64,000 bases of DNA from DASSUW01 sp963811895 (GCA_963811895.1 CAWETE010000005.1:62001-126000), one strand, 5' to 3'; shown: positions 1 through 9,535, numbered from the stretch's first letter. Notes: generated by a model not told the origin, from the sequence alone. Translations and numbers: made by a program.

Positions 1-294
1 CGCCGCCACCTCGACCGCCGTGGCGTTGAGCCCGCCGACGGCGTGGTTGAGCGTGATCGTCCCCAGCGCCCGCACGCCCGGGACCGCCGCCGTTACGACC
101 GCCGCGCGCTCCGCGGTGGCGGTGTAGTGCGACTTCAGCCCGAAGCCGGCGAGCCCGAGCTCCAGGCAGCGCTGCGCCAGCTCGAGGTCGGTGATCCGGC
201 GCGGCGCGAAGTCGGGCGCCACGTGCACGTGGGTGTCGAACCCGCCGCGCACGAGCTCTCGCGCGCGCTCCGAGGGGACGGGATGCTCTGCCAT
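1..294 (-). CDS. DUF6282 family amidohydrolase-like protein (N-terminal part, cut by window edge)
   Basis: Reverse-strand ATG at 294-292 opens a frame running off the left edge (98 codons visible). It reads GFDTHVHVAPDFAPRRITDL, then LGLAGFGLKSHYTATAERAA and GTITLNHAVGGLNATAVEVA. The HVHVAPD metal-binding opening followed by a KSH(Y/F)xxT segment and a VGGLNP-like segment is the pattern I know from DUF6282, a TIM-barrel amidohydrolase-like family of unknown substrate. The first histidine pair is expected to bind metal. It is divergent from the EamA transporter, 63 bp away. The C-terminal two thirds are missing, so the substrate cannot be judged. Confidence 0.75.
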   Translation of the reverse strand, partial: MAEHPVPSERARELVRGGFDTHVHVAPDFAPRRITDLELAQRCLELGLAGFGLKSHYTATAERAAVVTAAVPGVRALGTITLNHAVGGLNATAVEVAA

Positions 295-331
295 GCGGCG
301 GGAACGATACGTCGAGGAAGAGCTCGCCGAC

Positions 332-350
332 CCAGCCTGCCGTAGGCTGG
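332..350. promoter_or_regulatory. Inverted repeat just upstream of the EamA transporter start
   Basis: CCAGCCT (332-338) and AGGCTGG (344-350) form a perfect 7-bp inverted repeat with a 5-nt loop, ending 8 nt before the GTG at 358. It lies in the 63-bp divergent gap, so it could be an operator or an RNA hairpin affecting translation. Function is inferred only from position. Confidence 0.35.
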
Positions 351-357
351 CGCTGGC

Positions 358-1269
358 GTGACGCCGACGACAGAGCCCGCGGTGCGGACGCGCGTCCTGA
401 GCGCGAAGGCGCTCGGGGTGCTGGCGGTCGTGGGCATGGTCGCCGCGTTCTCGCTGAGCTCGACGCTGGTGAAGCGCGCGGAGTCGCCGGGCGTCCTCGT
501 CGCGTTCTGGCGGATGCTCACGGTCAGCATCGTCTGGAATGCCCTGCTCTGGAGCACGGGACGGACGGTGACGATCGCGAACCTGCGACAGGCGCTCGTG
601 CCGGGGATCTTCTTCGGCCTGAATCTGGCGGTCTTCTTCGCCGGGGCGACGCACAACAGCGTGGCCAACGCCGCCCTGATCGGCTCGCTCGCTCCGTTCC
701 TGATCGTGCCGGTCGGCGCCTGGCTCTTCAGCGAGTACATCAACCCGCGGGCGCTGGTGTTCGCCGTCGTCGCGTTCGGCGGCGTGGCACTCGTGCTGTT
801 CAGCGCCCCGCCCAACGGCGACGCCTCGCTGGAGGGGAACCTGTTCGGCTTCCTCGCGATGCTGCTCCTGGTGGCGTACGTGGCGTCGACCAAGTACTAC
901 CGGCAGGAGATGGATGTCACCACCTTCATGGCGACGATCTGTCCCATCGCGACCGTCGCGGTGCTCCCGCTGGCGCTCGCGCACGGCGACGTACTCGGGA
1001 TGAGCGGCACGGGATGGCTGTTCATGCTCATCCTCACGTTCACGAGCGGGGTGGCGGCACAGGGCCTGCTGGTGTTCGCGCAGAAGACGATCCAGATCGG
1101 GACGATCGCGATCGCGCAGGTGGCTCAGCCCGCGCTCGCGGTCGTTTGGTCGTTCCTGCTGCTGAGCGAGGTGGTGAACCCGCGGCAGATGGCCGGCATC
1201 GCCATCGTCATGGGCGGGCTGCTGGCATTCGTCGTGATCCATCAGCGTCAGTCCGGTCGCGCTCCGTGA
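358..1269 (+). CDS. EamA/DMT-family transporter
   Basis: 303-residue integral membrane protein starting at GTG 358. It is strongly hydrophobic with about ten predicted helices arranged as two EamA repeats: roughly residues 15-145 (AFSLSSTLVKRA, VAFWRML, NAALIGSLAPFLIVPVGAWL) and 155-295 (STKYYRQEM, QVAQPALAVVWSFLLLSEVV). The pairing of an APFLIVPVGAWLF segment in repeat 1 with AQPALAVVWSFLLL in repeat 2 is typical of the family. DMT members export amino acids or other metabolites, but the substrate is not predictable here. The gene ends overlapping the 3' end of the convergent SARP regulator by 62 bp. Confidence 0.85.
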   Translation: MTPTTEPAVRTRVLSAKALGVLAVVGMVAAFSLSSTLVKRAESPGVLVAFWRMLTVSIVWNALLWSTGRTVTIANLRQALVPGIFFGLNLAVFFAGATHNSVANAALIGSLAPFLIVPVGAWLFSEYINPRALVFAVVAFGGVALVLFSAPPNGDASLEGNLFGFLAMLLLVAYVASTKYYRQEMDVTTFMATICPIATVAVLPLALAHGDVLGMSGTGWLFMLILTFTSGVAAQGLLVFAQKTIQIGTIAIAQVAQPALAVVWSFLLLSEVVNPRQMAGIAIVMGGLLAFVVIHQRQSGRAP

Positions 1270-4202
1270 TGAAGTGCGACGCGGCCTCCATGCGCCGGTC
1301 GGCCGCCCGGTAGAGGTCCCGAGCGTCCTCGCCGGTCTCGGCGGCGATGCGGGCCAGGGCGTCGAGCGCGAAGACCTCGACGGGGGCGTCGTCCTCGCGG
1401 CGCGCGTCGTCGAGGAGCGCGGCGAGCCGTCGCTCGGCGCCGGGGACGCCCTCCTGGGCGTCGAGCGCGGCCAGCAGGCACTCGCCGAGCGCCGCCTGCT
1501 CGCCGCCGCCGGCCTCGCGGTGCCATGCCGTCGCCGACTCGAGCGCCTCGCGGGCCGGCGCCATGCTTCCCAGCGCTCGGAGCACGCGCCCGAGATGGAC
1601 GCGCGCGAGCGCGGCGAGGCGGACGTCACCGGTCGCCTCGGCCTTCTCGATCGCGAGCTCCAGCGTGGCCGCACCCGTCTCGTAGTCGCCGGCCTGGCAC
1701 TGCGCGCGTCCGAGGCTGGAGAGCTGGTATGCCTCGGTCTGGAGGAAGCCGAGCCGGCCCGAGGTCTCGGCCGCTCGTCCGAGGTGGAGCACGGCGTCGT
1801 CGAACCGGAGCTCGATGCGGGCGAGCTCGCCGAGCATGGCTTCGCGGCGGACGTGCAGCCACGGGTCGTCGACGCGATCCAGCCAGTGCTGGACCTGGTC
1901 GCGGGCCTCGATCGCCCGCGCATGGTCGCGTGCCGAGATCGCGGCGCGTGCGGCGAAGAGCCAGTTCGCCGCCTGGTCCCACGGCCGGTCCAGCCCGCTG
2001 TAGAGCTCGTGGCTGCGATCGGTGAGCTGCAGGGCCTGCGCCCAAGTCTCCGTGATGTGACACGACGTAGGCGAGGTAATAGGAGCAGCGCGCCCGCAGG
2101 TCGACGTCGTCGATCGCCTCGGCCAGCTCGGTCGCTTCGTCTATGTGCTCGCGGGCCAGCTCGAGGTGGCCGGTCGACGCCTCGATCCACGCCGCGAGCA
2201 GGAGCGCGGTCGCCCGGTCGCGAGCCGGGGCCGCGCTGCCGGCGGCAGCCAGCGCCGCCAGGATCCGCTGCGCGCCGCGGCTGTCGCCCAGGACGATCCA
2301 GGCCCAGCCGAACCCGTTGACGATCCCGAGCGCGAGCGGCGGGTCGTGCGCGGCGCTCCAGGCCAGGGCGGCGTCGAGGTTGGCGCGCTCGGCCCGGGCG
2401 AACGCGAGGTGCTCGGCCTGGCGACCGCTGCGCACGCCCTCCGTCGACGCGGCGGCTGTGGCGCCGAACCAGGCGGCGTGCGCTGCGAGCGCGCGTTGGG
2501 TCAGCCCGCGGTCCTCCATCGCGTCGAGCGCGAACGCGCGGATGCTGTCGAGCAGCCGGTACCGCCCGTCGTCGTCGACGATGAGGAGCGAGCGGCTCGC
2601 AAGCCGGCCGACGACGTCGATCGCCGCCGGCGCCGGCACGTCGAGCGCCTCGAGGACGGACTCGACGGCCGGGAGCGGCGCGCCGCCCGCGAACGCCGCG
2701 AGCGCCCACAGCCCTCGCTGGTCGTCGGGGAACAGCAGGTCGTAGCTCCACCCGATCGTCGCCTTCAGCGCCCGGCGGCGCTCGGGCCGGCGGCTGGTCG
2801 GGTCGCGCAGGACGCCGAAGCGATCGTCGAGGCGGCGCGTGATGTCCTCGATCGACAGCGTCTTGGTCCGTGCCGCGGCGAGCTCGATCGCCAGCGGCAG
2901 GCCGTCGAGCGCCCGGCAGAGCTCCTCCACCCCGTCGGACGGACCGCGCGCCGCGCGACGCGTGAACAGCTCGACGGCGTCGGCGAGCGAGAGGGGAGCG
3001 AGCTCGACCACGGCCTCGCCGTCGACGTCGAGCGGGACCTGGCTCGTGCAGAGGATCCTCAGCCCCGGCGCGGCGTCGAGCAGGCGGACGGCGAGCGTCG
3101 CGGCGGCCTCGAGGACGTGCTCGCAGTTGTCGAGGATCACGACGGCGGTGGTGGCCTTGAGGCGCTCGAACAGCGCGCCCTCGCCGCCCGCGACGTTCAT
3201 CGCAGCGACCAGCGCGTCGAGGACCTCGTCCGCCGTGGTCGCGCCCTCGAGCCGGGCCAGCCACACGCCGCCGGGGGCCAGCACGGCCAGCCTGCGGCCG
3301 GTCGCGATCGCGACCGCCGTCTTCCCGATCCCACCCGGCCCGAGCACCTCGACCAGCCGCTCGCGGTGCAGTAGATCGGCCAGGGCGGCGATCTCCGTCT
3401 CGCGGCCGACCAGCTCCGCCGCGAGCGATGGGAGGTTCCCTGCGGTGGCCGGCGCGAGGGGGAGCGCCGTGTCATGGAGCAGGATCTGCTGCTCCAGCTG
3501 CCCCAGCCGCGGTCCGGGCTCGAGGCCGAGCTCGTCCGCCAGCCGGGCCCGGACCCGTCGGTAGGCGGCCAGCGCGTCGGCCTGGCGGCCCTCCCGGTAG
3601 AGCGCCGTGATCAGCAGCTCCCACAGGCCCTCCCGGTAGGGATACGCCGTCACGGCGGCTTCGAGGTCGCCGGTCAGATCGGCGGTGTCGCCGAGGCGCA
3701 GGCGCGCGGAGAACCGGGTCTCGACGAGCGTCATGCGCGCCTCGTCGAGTCGTCCCCGGTGCGGGGTGGCCCAGTCCGCGTCGCCGGCCGCGGGGAGGAG
3801 ATCCCCGCGATATCGGTCCAGGGTCGCGGCGCTCAGGTCGGCTGCGCCGCTGTCGTCGCCGGCGTCGAGCAGCCGAGACGCGGCCGCGGTGTCGCGCAGA
3901 ACGACGAGCGCATCGACCGCGGACGGCTCGACGGCGAGCCTGTAGCCCTCGTCGCCGCTGACGATCAGCGCCGGATCCCCGAACGCCCGGCGCAGCTTGG
4001 CGACCTTCGACTGCAGCGTGTTGCGACGCGTGTGGACGGCGTCGGCCGCCCACAGGTCCTCGACGAGGCGGTCGGCGCGGACGGACACGCCGGCGTCGAG
4101 CGCGAGGCGTACGAGCAGCTCCGAGGTCCTGCCTCCCGGCACCCGCAGGAGAGCGCCGTCGCGCCTGACCTCGACGGGGCCCAGCACCGAGATCTCCAAC
4201 AC
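1208..4202 (-). CDS. SARP/AfsR-type regulator with BTAD and NB-ARC ATPase domains (one frameshift)
   Basis: Starts at GTG 4202. Domains in order: an OmpR-type winged helix (about residues 1-90; LGPVEVRRDG, SKVAKLRRAFG), a BTAD helical domain (95-240; GLWELLITALYREGRQADAL), an NTPase with Walker A GPGGIGKT near residue 288 and Walker B VVILDN, then TPR-like helices. The first frame is good to SYYLAYVVSHHGD, after which the homologous WAQALQLTDRSHELYSGLD continues in another frame. Dropping one T near plus-strand position 2045 restores one protein of about 997 residues ending at 1208. AfsR-like proteins activate promoters through direct repeats with 11-bp period, and such repeats sit at 4221-4242 before the divergent operon. 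The frameshift is probably a sequence error. Confidence 0.85.
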
Positions 4203-4220
4203 GGCGCGAGTCTACGCCCG

Positions 4221-4242
4221 GGTGTCAGCGAGGTGTCAGCGC
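4221..4242. promoter_or_regulatory. Tandem 11-bp direct repeat, candidate SARP binding site
   Basis: GGTGTCAGCGA (4221-4231) is followed at once by GGTGTCAGCGC (4232-4242): ten of eleven bases repeated at exactly 11-bp spacing. SARP regulators bind direct repeats with this helical period, overlapping the -35 region. The repeats end 19 nt before the ATG at 4262. A -10-like ATGCTG at 4251-4256 would put the transcript start close to that ATG, suggesting a leaderless mRNA. The regulator gene itself is divergent, 18 bp away on the other side. Confidence 0.55.
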
Positions 4243-4261
4243 CGCTGCGGATGCTGGACCC

Positions 4262-4585
4262 ATGCCGCCCGCCGACGAACTTCTCCACCGACTCGTGCTC
4301 GGTGACACCGCGGCCGCCGCCGTGATCGTGGAGGCGTCGCGAACCAGCGACGATCCGGCGACCCTGGTCGCGGCGGCGCTCTTCGCCGCCGACGGCGGAG
4401 GCCTCATCGAGCGCGCCGGGCAGATGGCGGCGACGACCCGCGAGCGCCAGCTCGTGGCCATCGCCGCCGCCCACCTGCGCGGCGAGCGCGACCTCGTCGA
4501 CGCACTCTCGCGCGACCACCTCGTCGACCACCCCGACAACGTCCTCGTCGCCTGGATCGCAGGCGCGACCAAGGAGGCCTCATGA
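4262..4585 (+). CDS. Conserved small helical protein, function unknown
   Basis: 107 residues from ATG 4262, rich in Ala, Leu, Arg and Asp and predicted all-helical, with no membrane segment or signal peptide. It contains LVAIAAAHLRGERDLVDAL and DHPDNVLVAWIAG, which recall a TPR- or HEAT-like short helical repeat, but I do not recognise a named family. It is the first gene of a three-gene operon (overlapping the DUF4386 gene by ATGA) that sits directly behind the SARP direct repeats. No Shine-Dalgarno is obvious, consistent with a leaderless start. A role linked to the regulator or efflux pump is inferred from context alone. Confidence 0.6.
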   Translation: MPPADELLHRLVLGDTAAAAVIVEASRTSDDPATLVAAALFAADGGGLIERAGQMAATTRERQLVAIAAAHLRGERDLVDALSRDHLVDHPDNVLVAWIAGATKEAS

Positions 4586-5289
4586 GCCCCAAGCTCACCG
4601 CAGCCCTGCTGATCCTCGCCGCCGTGCTGGCCAACGTGGGATTCACCGCGCTCGGCTCGATCTTCAACTACCCCGACGTGCTCGACGAGCCCGCGGGGCA
4701 GGTGCTCGCCGTCTTCCACGCCAAGCAAGGCGCGGTGAGCGCCTGGTTCTCGGTCCTTGCCCTCTCCGCTGCGCTGTTCGCGCCGATCGCGATCGGCGTC
4801 GGGCGGCTCTCCGGCTCGCGGGCCATGCGGATCGCGGTGCCGGTCGGCATCGCCGCCGCGGTCGTGCAGGTCATCGGCCTGCTCCGCTGGCCGATCCTCG
4901 TGCCGGGCTACGCGTCCGACGCGGTCAGCGGCGACCCTGCCGTCGCGGCGGCCGCCCGCGACTCGTTCACGACTGCGAGCGACATCCTCGGCACGGCGAT
5001 CGGGGAGACCGTCGGCTACCTGCTCACCGCCACCTGGACGGCGCTCGTCATCGTCGCCCTCGGGCGCCGGTACGCCGGACGCTGGTTCCAGCTGCTCGGC
5101 GGCGTGTCCGCGGCGCTGGTCCTCGCCGGCGTCCTGTCGCCGCTCGGTCTGCCCGTGATCGACACCGCGAACTTCCTCGGCTACGTGCTGTGGAGCGTGT
5201 GGCTGATCGCGCTCGCGGTCGTGATCCTCGTCCACGAGCGGCGCCGGGTCTCGTCGCCCGCCCCGAGCCGGGTCGTGGTGACGTCGTGA
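4582..5289 (+). CDS. DUF4386 family membrane protein
   Basis: 235 residues from the ATG in an ATGA overlap with the preceding gene. Six hydrophobic segments are visible (about residues 5-25, 50-75, 85-105, 135-155, 160-185, 195-215). The loop with FHAKQGAVSAWFSVLALSAA followed by IGVGRL and a later SDILGTAIGETVGYLLTATW match what I recall of DUF4386, a family of actinobacterial inner-membrane proteins of unknown activity. It ends in a GTGA overlap with the MFS gene, so the three are translated together. The family call is fairly secure, the function unknown. Confidence 0.75.
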   Translation: MSPKLTAALLILAAVLANVGFTALGSIFNYPDVLDEPAGQVLAVFHAKQGAVSAWFSVLALSAALFAPIAIGVGRLSGSRAMRIAVPVGIAAAVVQVIGLLRWPILVPGYASDAVSGDPAVAAAARDSFTTASDILGTAIGETVGYLLTATWTALVIVALGRRYAGRWFQLLGGVSAALVLAGVLSPLGLPVIDTANFLGYVLWSVWLIALAVVILVHERRRVSSPAPSRVVVTS

Positions 5290-6833
5290 GCCGCCGGTGG
5301 CTCGCGCTGGGCGTGCTGTGCCTGAGCCTGCTCGCCATCGTCGTCGACAACACGATCGTCAACGTCGCGCTCCCCACCCTGGTGCGCGACCTCGACGCGA
5401 ACGTGAGCGAGCTCCAATGGGTCGTGGACGCCTACACGCTCGTGTTCGCGGGCCTGCTCCTACTCGCCGGCGCGCTCGGGGATCGCTTCGGACGCCGTCG
5501 GACGCTGCTCGTCGGGCTTGCCATCTTCGGTATCGCCTCGGCGGCCGCCGCGTACGCGAGCGGGGTCGGCGGCCTCATCGCCGCCCGCGCGGTCATGGGC
5601 GCCGGCGCCGCGTTCATCATGCCCGCGACCCTGTCGCTCCTCGTCAGCGTCTTCACCGACACCCGCGAGCGCGCTATGGCCGTCGGCATCTGGGCCGCGA
5701 CGGCGGGCCTCGGCGTCGCGCTCGGCCCGGTGGTCGGCGGCTTCCTGCTCGACCACTTCTGGTGGGGATCGATCTTCATCGTCAACGTCCCGCTGACCGC
5801 GATCGCGATCGTGGCCGGACGCGGGCTGATCCCCGAGTCGCGCGACCCGGTCGCGCGGCGAATCGACTGGACGGGCGCCGCGTTGTCAGCCGCCGGCCTC
5901 GTCGCGCTGGTCTGGGCGATCATCGAAGCGCCCTCGAAGGGGTGGACCTCCGCGCCGGTGGTGGGAGCCGCCGCCTTCGCCGCGGCCGCGCTGGTGGCGT
6001 TCGTGGTCCAGCAGCGCCGCGCTGCCGAACCGCTGCTCGACGTCCGCCTGTTCAGGGACCCGCGCTTCACGGCGGCCACCAGCACGATCACGGTCCTGTT
6101 CTTCGCGCTCTTCGGGTTCCTGTTCCTCTCGACGCAGTACCTGCAGTTCGTTCTCGGCTTCTCACCCTCGGAAGCCGGCCTGCGCGTCCTGCCCTACGCC
6201 GGAGCGATGATCGTGTTCGCGCCGCTGTCCTCGAGACTCGTCGTGCGTTTCGGGACCAAGCGGGTCGCGACGGCGGGCATGGTGCTCTTCTCGGCCGGCC
6301 TCGCCATCGCCGCGACGATCGCGACGACCGGCGGTTACGGACGGCTCGCCGCAGCGCTGCTCCTCATGGGCGCGGGCATGGGGCTCGCCGGAGCTCCGGC
6401 GACCGAGTCGATCATGGGCTCGCTCCCGCCGGAACGCGCGAACATCGGGGCGGCCGTCAACGACACCACTCGAGAGCTCGGCGGCGCACTCGGCGTCGCC
6501 GTCGTCGGCAGCATCATGTCCTCGCTCTACGCGACGCAGCTCCCCGACGGCGTTCCCGCAGCCGCCCGAGAGTCCCTCGGAGCCGGCGTCAGCCTCGGCG
6601 GCACCATCGCCGACGCGGCATCCGAGGCGTTCGTGCACGCGATGTCACGCGCGTCGCTCGTCGTCGCGCTCGCTGCGGCGCTCGGCGCCGTGATCGCATG
6701 GCGCTATCTGCCGGCCGGCAGCGCCGAGGAGAGCGAGGTCAACACGTCGACGCCGCGCTGCGGACGGCGGTCTAGCGGCGCCGCAGAGCCGGCTCGAGAG
6801 CCTGCTCGCCGTAGCTGGTGTCGGCGGGGTTGA
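5286..6833 (+). CDS. DHA2-family (14-TM) MFS multidrug efflux transporter
   Basis: 515 residues from GTG 5286, which overlaps the DUF4386 stop (GTGA). An in-frame ORF extends further upstream but is antisense-like shadow inside the previous gene. Diagnostic DHA2 features: VVDNTIVNVALPTL in helix 1 (the D and ALPT are characteristic), the helix 2-3 motif GDRFGRRRTL, and motif C GLGVALGPVVGG in helix 5. Proton-coupled export of drugs or natural products is the usual role. Control by the divergent SARP regulator is likely from the 11-bp repeats. The last 20 or so residues are Arg/Ser-rich and overlap the 3' end of the convergent aldo/keto reductase by 62 bp. Confidence 0.88.
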   Translation: MSRRWLALGVLCLSLLAIVVDNTIVNVALPTLVRDLDANVSELQWVVDAYTLVFAGLLLLAGALGDRFGRRRTLLVGLAIFGIASAAAAYASGVGGLIAARAVMGAGAAFIMPATLSLLVSVFTDTRERAMAVGIWAATAGLGVALGPVVGGFLLDHFWWGSIFIVNVPLTAIAIVAGRGLIPESRDPVARRIDWTGAALSAAGLVALVWAIIEAPSKGWTSAPVVGAAAFAAAALVAFVVQQRRAAEPLLDVRLFRDPRFTAATSTITVLFFALFGFLFLSTQYLQFVLGFSPSEAGLRVLPYAGAMIVFAPLSSRLVVRFGTKRVATAGMVLFSAGLAIAATIATTGGYGRLAAALLLMGAGMGLAGAPATESIMGSLPPERANIGAAVNDTTRELGGALGVAVVGSIMSSLYATQLPDGVPAAARESLGAGVSLGGTIADAASEAFVHAMSRASLVVALAAALGAVIAWRYLPAGSAEESEVNTSTPRCGRRSSGAAEPAREPARRSWCRRG

Positions 6834-7794
6834 GGTTGACGCCGGGCTTGACGATCTCGTCGATGCGGTCGAGGACGGCGGCGTCGAGCGCGACGTCGGC
6901 GGCGGGCAGCTGGCTGTCGAGCTGCTCCATCGTCCGCGGGCCGACGATCGCCGAGGTCACCGCCGGATGGTTGACCACGAAGCCGATGGCCAGCTCGATG
7001 AGCGACATGCCCGCGTCTCCGGCGACCTGCGCCAGCTGCTCGACCGCTTCGAGCTTGCGCTGGTTCTCCGTCAGCGACATGTCGAAGCGCGCCGCCAGCC
7101 GCTGCCGCGCGGGCGAGGTCGGCGAGCTGTCGGCGGTCCAGTTGCCCGACAGCCAGCCCCCGGCCAGCGGGCTGTAAGTGAGGATGCCCATGCCGTGGCG
7201 CCGCGCGGTCGGCAGCACGTCGAGCTCGATGCCGCGGACCAGCAGAGAGTACGGAGGCTGTTCGGTGCGGAAGCGCTCCAGCCGCCGCTCGCGCGCCGTC
7301 CACTGCGCCTCGACGATCTGCCCGGCCGAGAACGACGAGGAGCCGATGTAGCGGACCTTGCCCTGCTGGACGAGGTCGGTGAGAGCGCCGAGCGTCTCGT
7401 CGATGTCCGTCGCGGGGTCGGGACGGTGCATCTGGTACAGGTCGATCCAGTCGGTGCCGAGCCGCCGCAGCGAGCTCTCGACCTCCGCGATGATCCAGCG
7501 GCGCGACACGCCGCGGCGGTTGGGGTCCTCGCCCATCGGGCTCCAGAACTTGGTGGCGAGCACGACGTCGTCGCGGCGGCCCTTGAGTGCCTTGCCGACG
7601 ATCTCCTCCGACTCGCCGTCCGAGTAGATGTCGGCGGTGTCGACGAAGTTGATCCCGGCGTCGAGGGCGCGGTGGATGATGCGGATCGAGTCGTCGTGGT
7701 CGGTGTTGCCCCAGGCGCCGAACATCATCGTCCCGAGGCAGAGCTTCGAGACCTGGACGCCGGTGCGTCCGAGCGGGCGGTACTCCATCGTCAT
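6772..7794 (-). CDS. Aldo/keto reductase (YajO/GSP69-like)
   Basis: 340 residues. A typical NADPH-dependent aldo/keto reductase TIM barrel: GTMMFGAWG near the N-terminus, then the catalytic Asp and Tyr in NFVDTADIYSDGESEEIVG, Lys in VLATKFW and His in DLYQMHRPD. The C-terminal cofactor region is IVGPRTMEQLDSQL. The start is ATG 7794, overlapping the upstream reductase by ATGA; ATG 7788 is also possible. It is the last gene of an XRE regulator, AKR, AKR operon. The carbonyl substrate cannot be predicted. The 3' end overlaps the convergent MFS gene. Confidence 0.88.
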   Translation of the reverse strand: MTMEYRPLGRTGVQVSKLCLGTMMFGAWGNTDHDDSIRIIHRALDAGINFVDTADIYSDGESEEIVGKALKGRRDDVVLATKFWSPMGEDPNRRGVSRRWIIAEVESSLRRLGTDWIDLYQMHRPDPATDIDETLGALTDLVQQGKVRYIGSSSFSAGQIVEAQWTARERRLERFRTEQPPYSLLVRGIELDVLPTARRHGMGILTYSPLAGGWLSGNWTADSSPTSPARQRLAARFDMSLTENQRKLEAVEQLAQVAGDAGMSLIELAIGFVVNHPAVTSAIVGPRTMEQLDSQLPAADVALDAAVLDRIDEIVKPGVNLNPADTSYGEQALEPALRRR

Positions 7795-8678
7795 GAGTTG
7801 TCGACGACCTTCGGGTACGTCTCAGGGCTGAGCTGCTCGGGGTCCGGGCCGCCGCGCACGCCCTTGTCGAGCGCGTCGATCGCCGCGACCTCGCCGGCCT
7901 CCAGCGAGAAGTCGAAGACGTCGAAGTTCTCGGCGATGCGGTGCGGCTTGACGGACTTCGGGATCGCGGAGAAGCCGTGCTCGAGATGCCAGCGCAGGAC
8001 GATCTGCGCCGGAGTCTTGCCGTACTTGGACGCCAGATCGGTGATCACCGGGTCGGTCAGCGGACCGCGGGACTCGTCGGCGCCGGGCACGTAGACGAGG
8101 ATGCCGCCGAGCGGCGACCAGGCCTGGCTGAGGATGCCCAGCTCGGCGTGGAGCTCGCGGAGCGCGGGCTGGGTGAAGTACGGGTGCAGCTCGACCTGGT
8201 TGACGGCCGGCACGACGTCGGTGGCGTCGATCAGCCGGCGCAGGTGCTCCGGGCTGAAGTTCGAGACGCCGATGGCGCGCGCCCGGCCGTCGGCGACGAA
8301 CGTCTCGGCGGCCTTGTAGGCGCCGATCGTGTCGTCGAAGTGGGTCGGCACCGGCTGGTGCAGCAGATAGAGGTCGACGTGGTCGACGCCCAGCCGGCGC
8401 AGGCTCGCCTCGAAGCCGACCGGCGCGGCGTCGTAGCCGTAGTCGCTCATCCACAGCTTGGTGGTGACGAAGATCTCGTCGCGATCGACGCCGGAGCGGC
8501 GGATGCCTTCTCCGACCTCGCGCTCGTTGTCGTAGGCGGCCGCCGTGTCGATCAGCCGGTAGCCCTCACGGAGCGCGGCCTCGACGGCCGCGGTGGTCTC
8601 CTCGGGCGGGCTCTGGAAGACGCCGAGTCCGAGTGCGGGCATCGTGACGTCGTTGTTCAGGGTCAGGGTGGGGGTCAT
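7791..8678 (-). CDS. Aldo/keto reductase, 2,5-diketo-D-gluconate reductase-like (AKR5 type)
   Basis: 295 residues from ATG 8678. It opens TLNNDVTMPALGLGVFQSP and has the AKR tetrad: Asp and Tyr in LIDTAAAYDNEREVG, Lys in VTTKLWM, His in LYLLHQPVP. AIGVSNFSPEHL and VNQVELHPYF are classical for the AKR1-5 branch, and IPKSVKPHRIAENFDVFDF binds NADPH. It overlaps the regulator upstream and the second reductase downstream by 4 bp each, so all three are translationally coupled. Likely reduces small carbonyls or sugar ketones; the substrate is not known. Confidence 0.9.
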   Translation of the reverse strand: MTPTLTLNNDVTMPALGLGVFQSPPEETTAAVEAALREGYRLIDTAAAYDNEREVGEGIRRSGVDRDEIFVTTKLWMSDYGYDAAPVGFEASLRRLGVDHVDLYLLHQPVPTHFDDTIGAYKAAETFVADGRARAIGVSNFSPEHLRRLIDATDVVPAVNQVELHPYFTQPALRELHAELGILSQAWSPLGGILVYVPGADESRGPLTDPVITDLASKYGKTPAQIVLRWHLEHGFSAIPKSVKPHRIAENFDVFDFSLEAGEVAAIDALDKGVRGGPDPEQLSPETYPKVVDNS

Positions 8679-9535
8679 CGTCCTGTTTCGGTCGGTTCGG
8701 GTGTTGCCGTCCAGCTGGCCAGCAGGTCCAGCGCGTGCTGGGAGGGCGAGCCTGCCTCGGCGGTGTAGAGCGCCAGCCGCAGGCCGTCGTCGGCATCGAG
8801 CGTGAGCGTCTCGTAGCTCAGCTCCACCTCACCGACGACCGGGTGATGAAGGCGCTTGCTGCCCGTCCGGTGGAAGCGCACGTTGTGCGCCGCCCAGCGG
8901 ACGCGGAACTCGTCGCTGCGCGTCGACAGCTCGCCGATGAGGTCCTGGAGGTTGCGGTCGTAGGGGTTGCGCCCCGCCTGCGAGCGCAGCGCCGCCACGA
9001 GCTCGGTGGCCAGCCGCTCCCAGTCGGGGTAGAAGTCGGGGGCCGCCGGGTCCAGGAAGGTGAACCGGGCGCTGTTGGCGGGCTGCTCGGGGCTGTCGAA
9101 GACCGGCGCGTACAGCGCGCGGCCGAGCGCATTGGACGCCACGAGGTCGCCGTGGACGTTGCTGACGATCGCCGGAGCCTCGATCTGGTCGACGAGGCGC
9201 TGCACGACCGGGCGGACGCGTTTCCTGGCCGGCCGCGAGCGCTGCGGGGCGACCGGACTCGCGGCGCGGGCGAGATCGAAGAGGTGCGCGCGCTCGGCGT
9301 CGTCGAGCTGCAGCGCCCGCGCCAGCGCCTCGAGCACGAGCTCCGAGACGCCGCTGACCTGCCCGCGCTCCAGGCGCCGGTAGTAGTCGGCGCTGACCCC
9401 GGCCAGCGACGCGACCTCCTCGCGACGCAGCCCGGGCACCCGCCGCCTGCCGTAGCTCGGCAGGCCGGCCTGCTCGGGCGTGATGTTCGCCCGGCGCGTG
9501 ACGAGGAACTCGGCGATGTCGTCGGCGGCGTTCAT
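8675..9535 (-). CDS. XRE-family regulator with MmyB-like ligand-binding domain
   Basis: 286 residues from ATG 9535; a longer reading frame upstream lacks family similarity. The N-terminal helix-turn-helix (about residues 8-75) contains GLRREEVASLAGVSADYYRRLERG, matching MmyB-type XRE regulators. The C-terminal domain (about 105-265; AIVSNVHGDLVASNALGRAL, FTFLDPAAPDFYPDW) is the MmyB-like PAS-related ligand pocket. It heads a coupled operon with two aldo/keto reductases and is divergent from an SDR gene across 90 bp that contains a palindrome at 9572-9592. It probably controls both sides, a common arrangement for this family. Confidence 0.88.
   Translation of the reverse strand: MNAADDIAEFLVTRRANITPEQAGLPSYGRRRVPGLRREEVASLAGVSADYYRRLERGQVSGVSELVLEALARALQLDDAERAHLFDLARAASPVAPQRSRPARKRVRPVVQRLVDQIEAPAIVSNVHGDLVASNALGRALYAPVFDSPEQPANSARFTFLDPAAPDFYPDWERLATELVAALRSQAGRNPYDRNLQDLIGELSTRSDEFRVRWAAHNVRFHRTGSKRLHHPVVGEVELSYETLTLDADDGLRLALYTAEAGSPSQHALDLLASWTATPEPTETGR

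Noticed and set aside
4225..5235. Long reverse-strand frame rich in Asp, Arg and His opposite the DUF4386 operon
   Set aside because: Low-complexity antisense composition with no domain; the forward genes have membrane helices and coupled starts.
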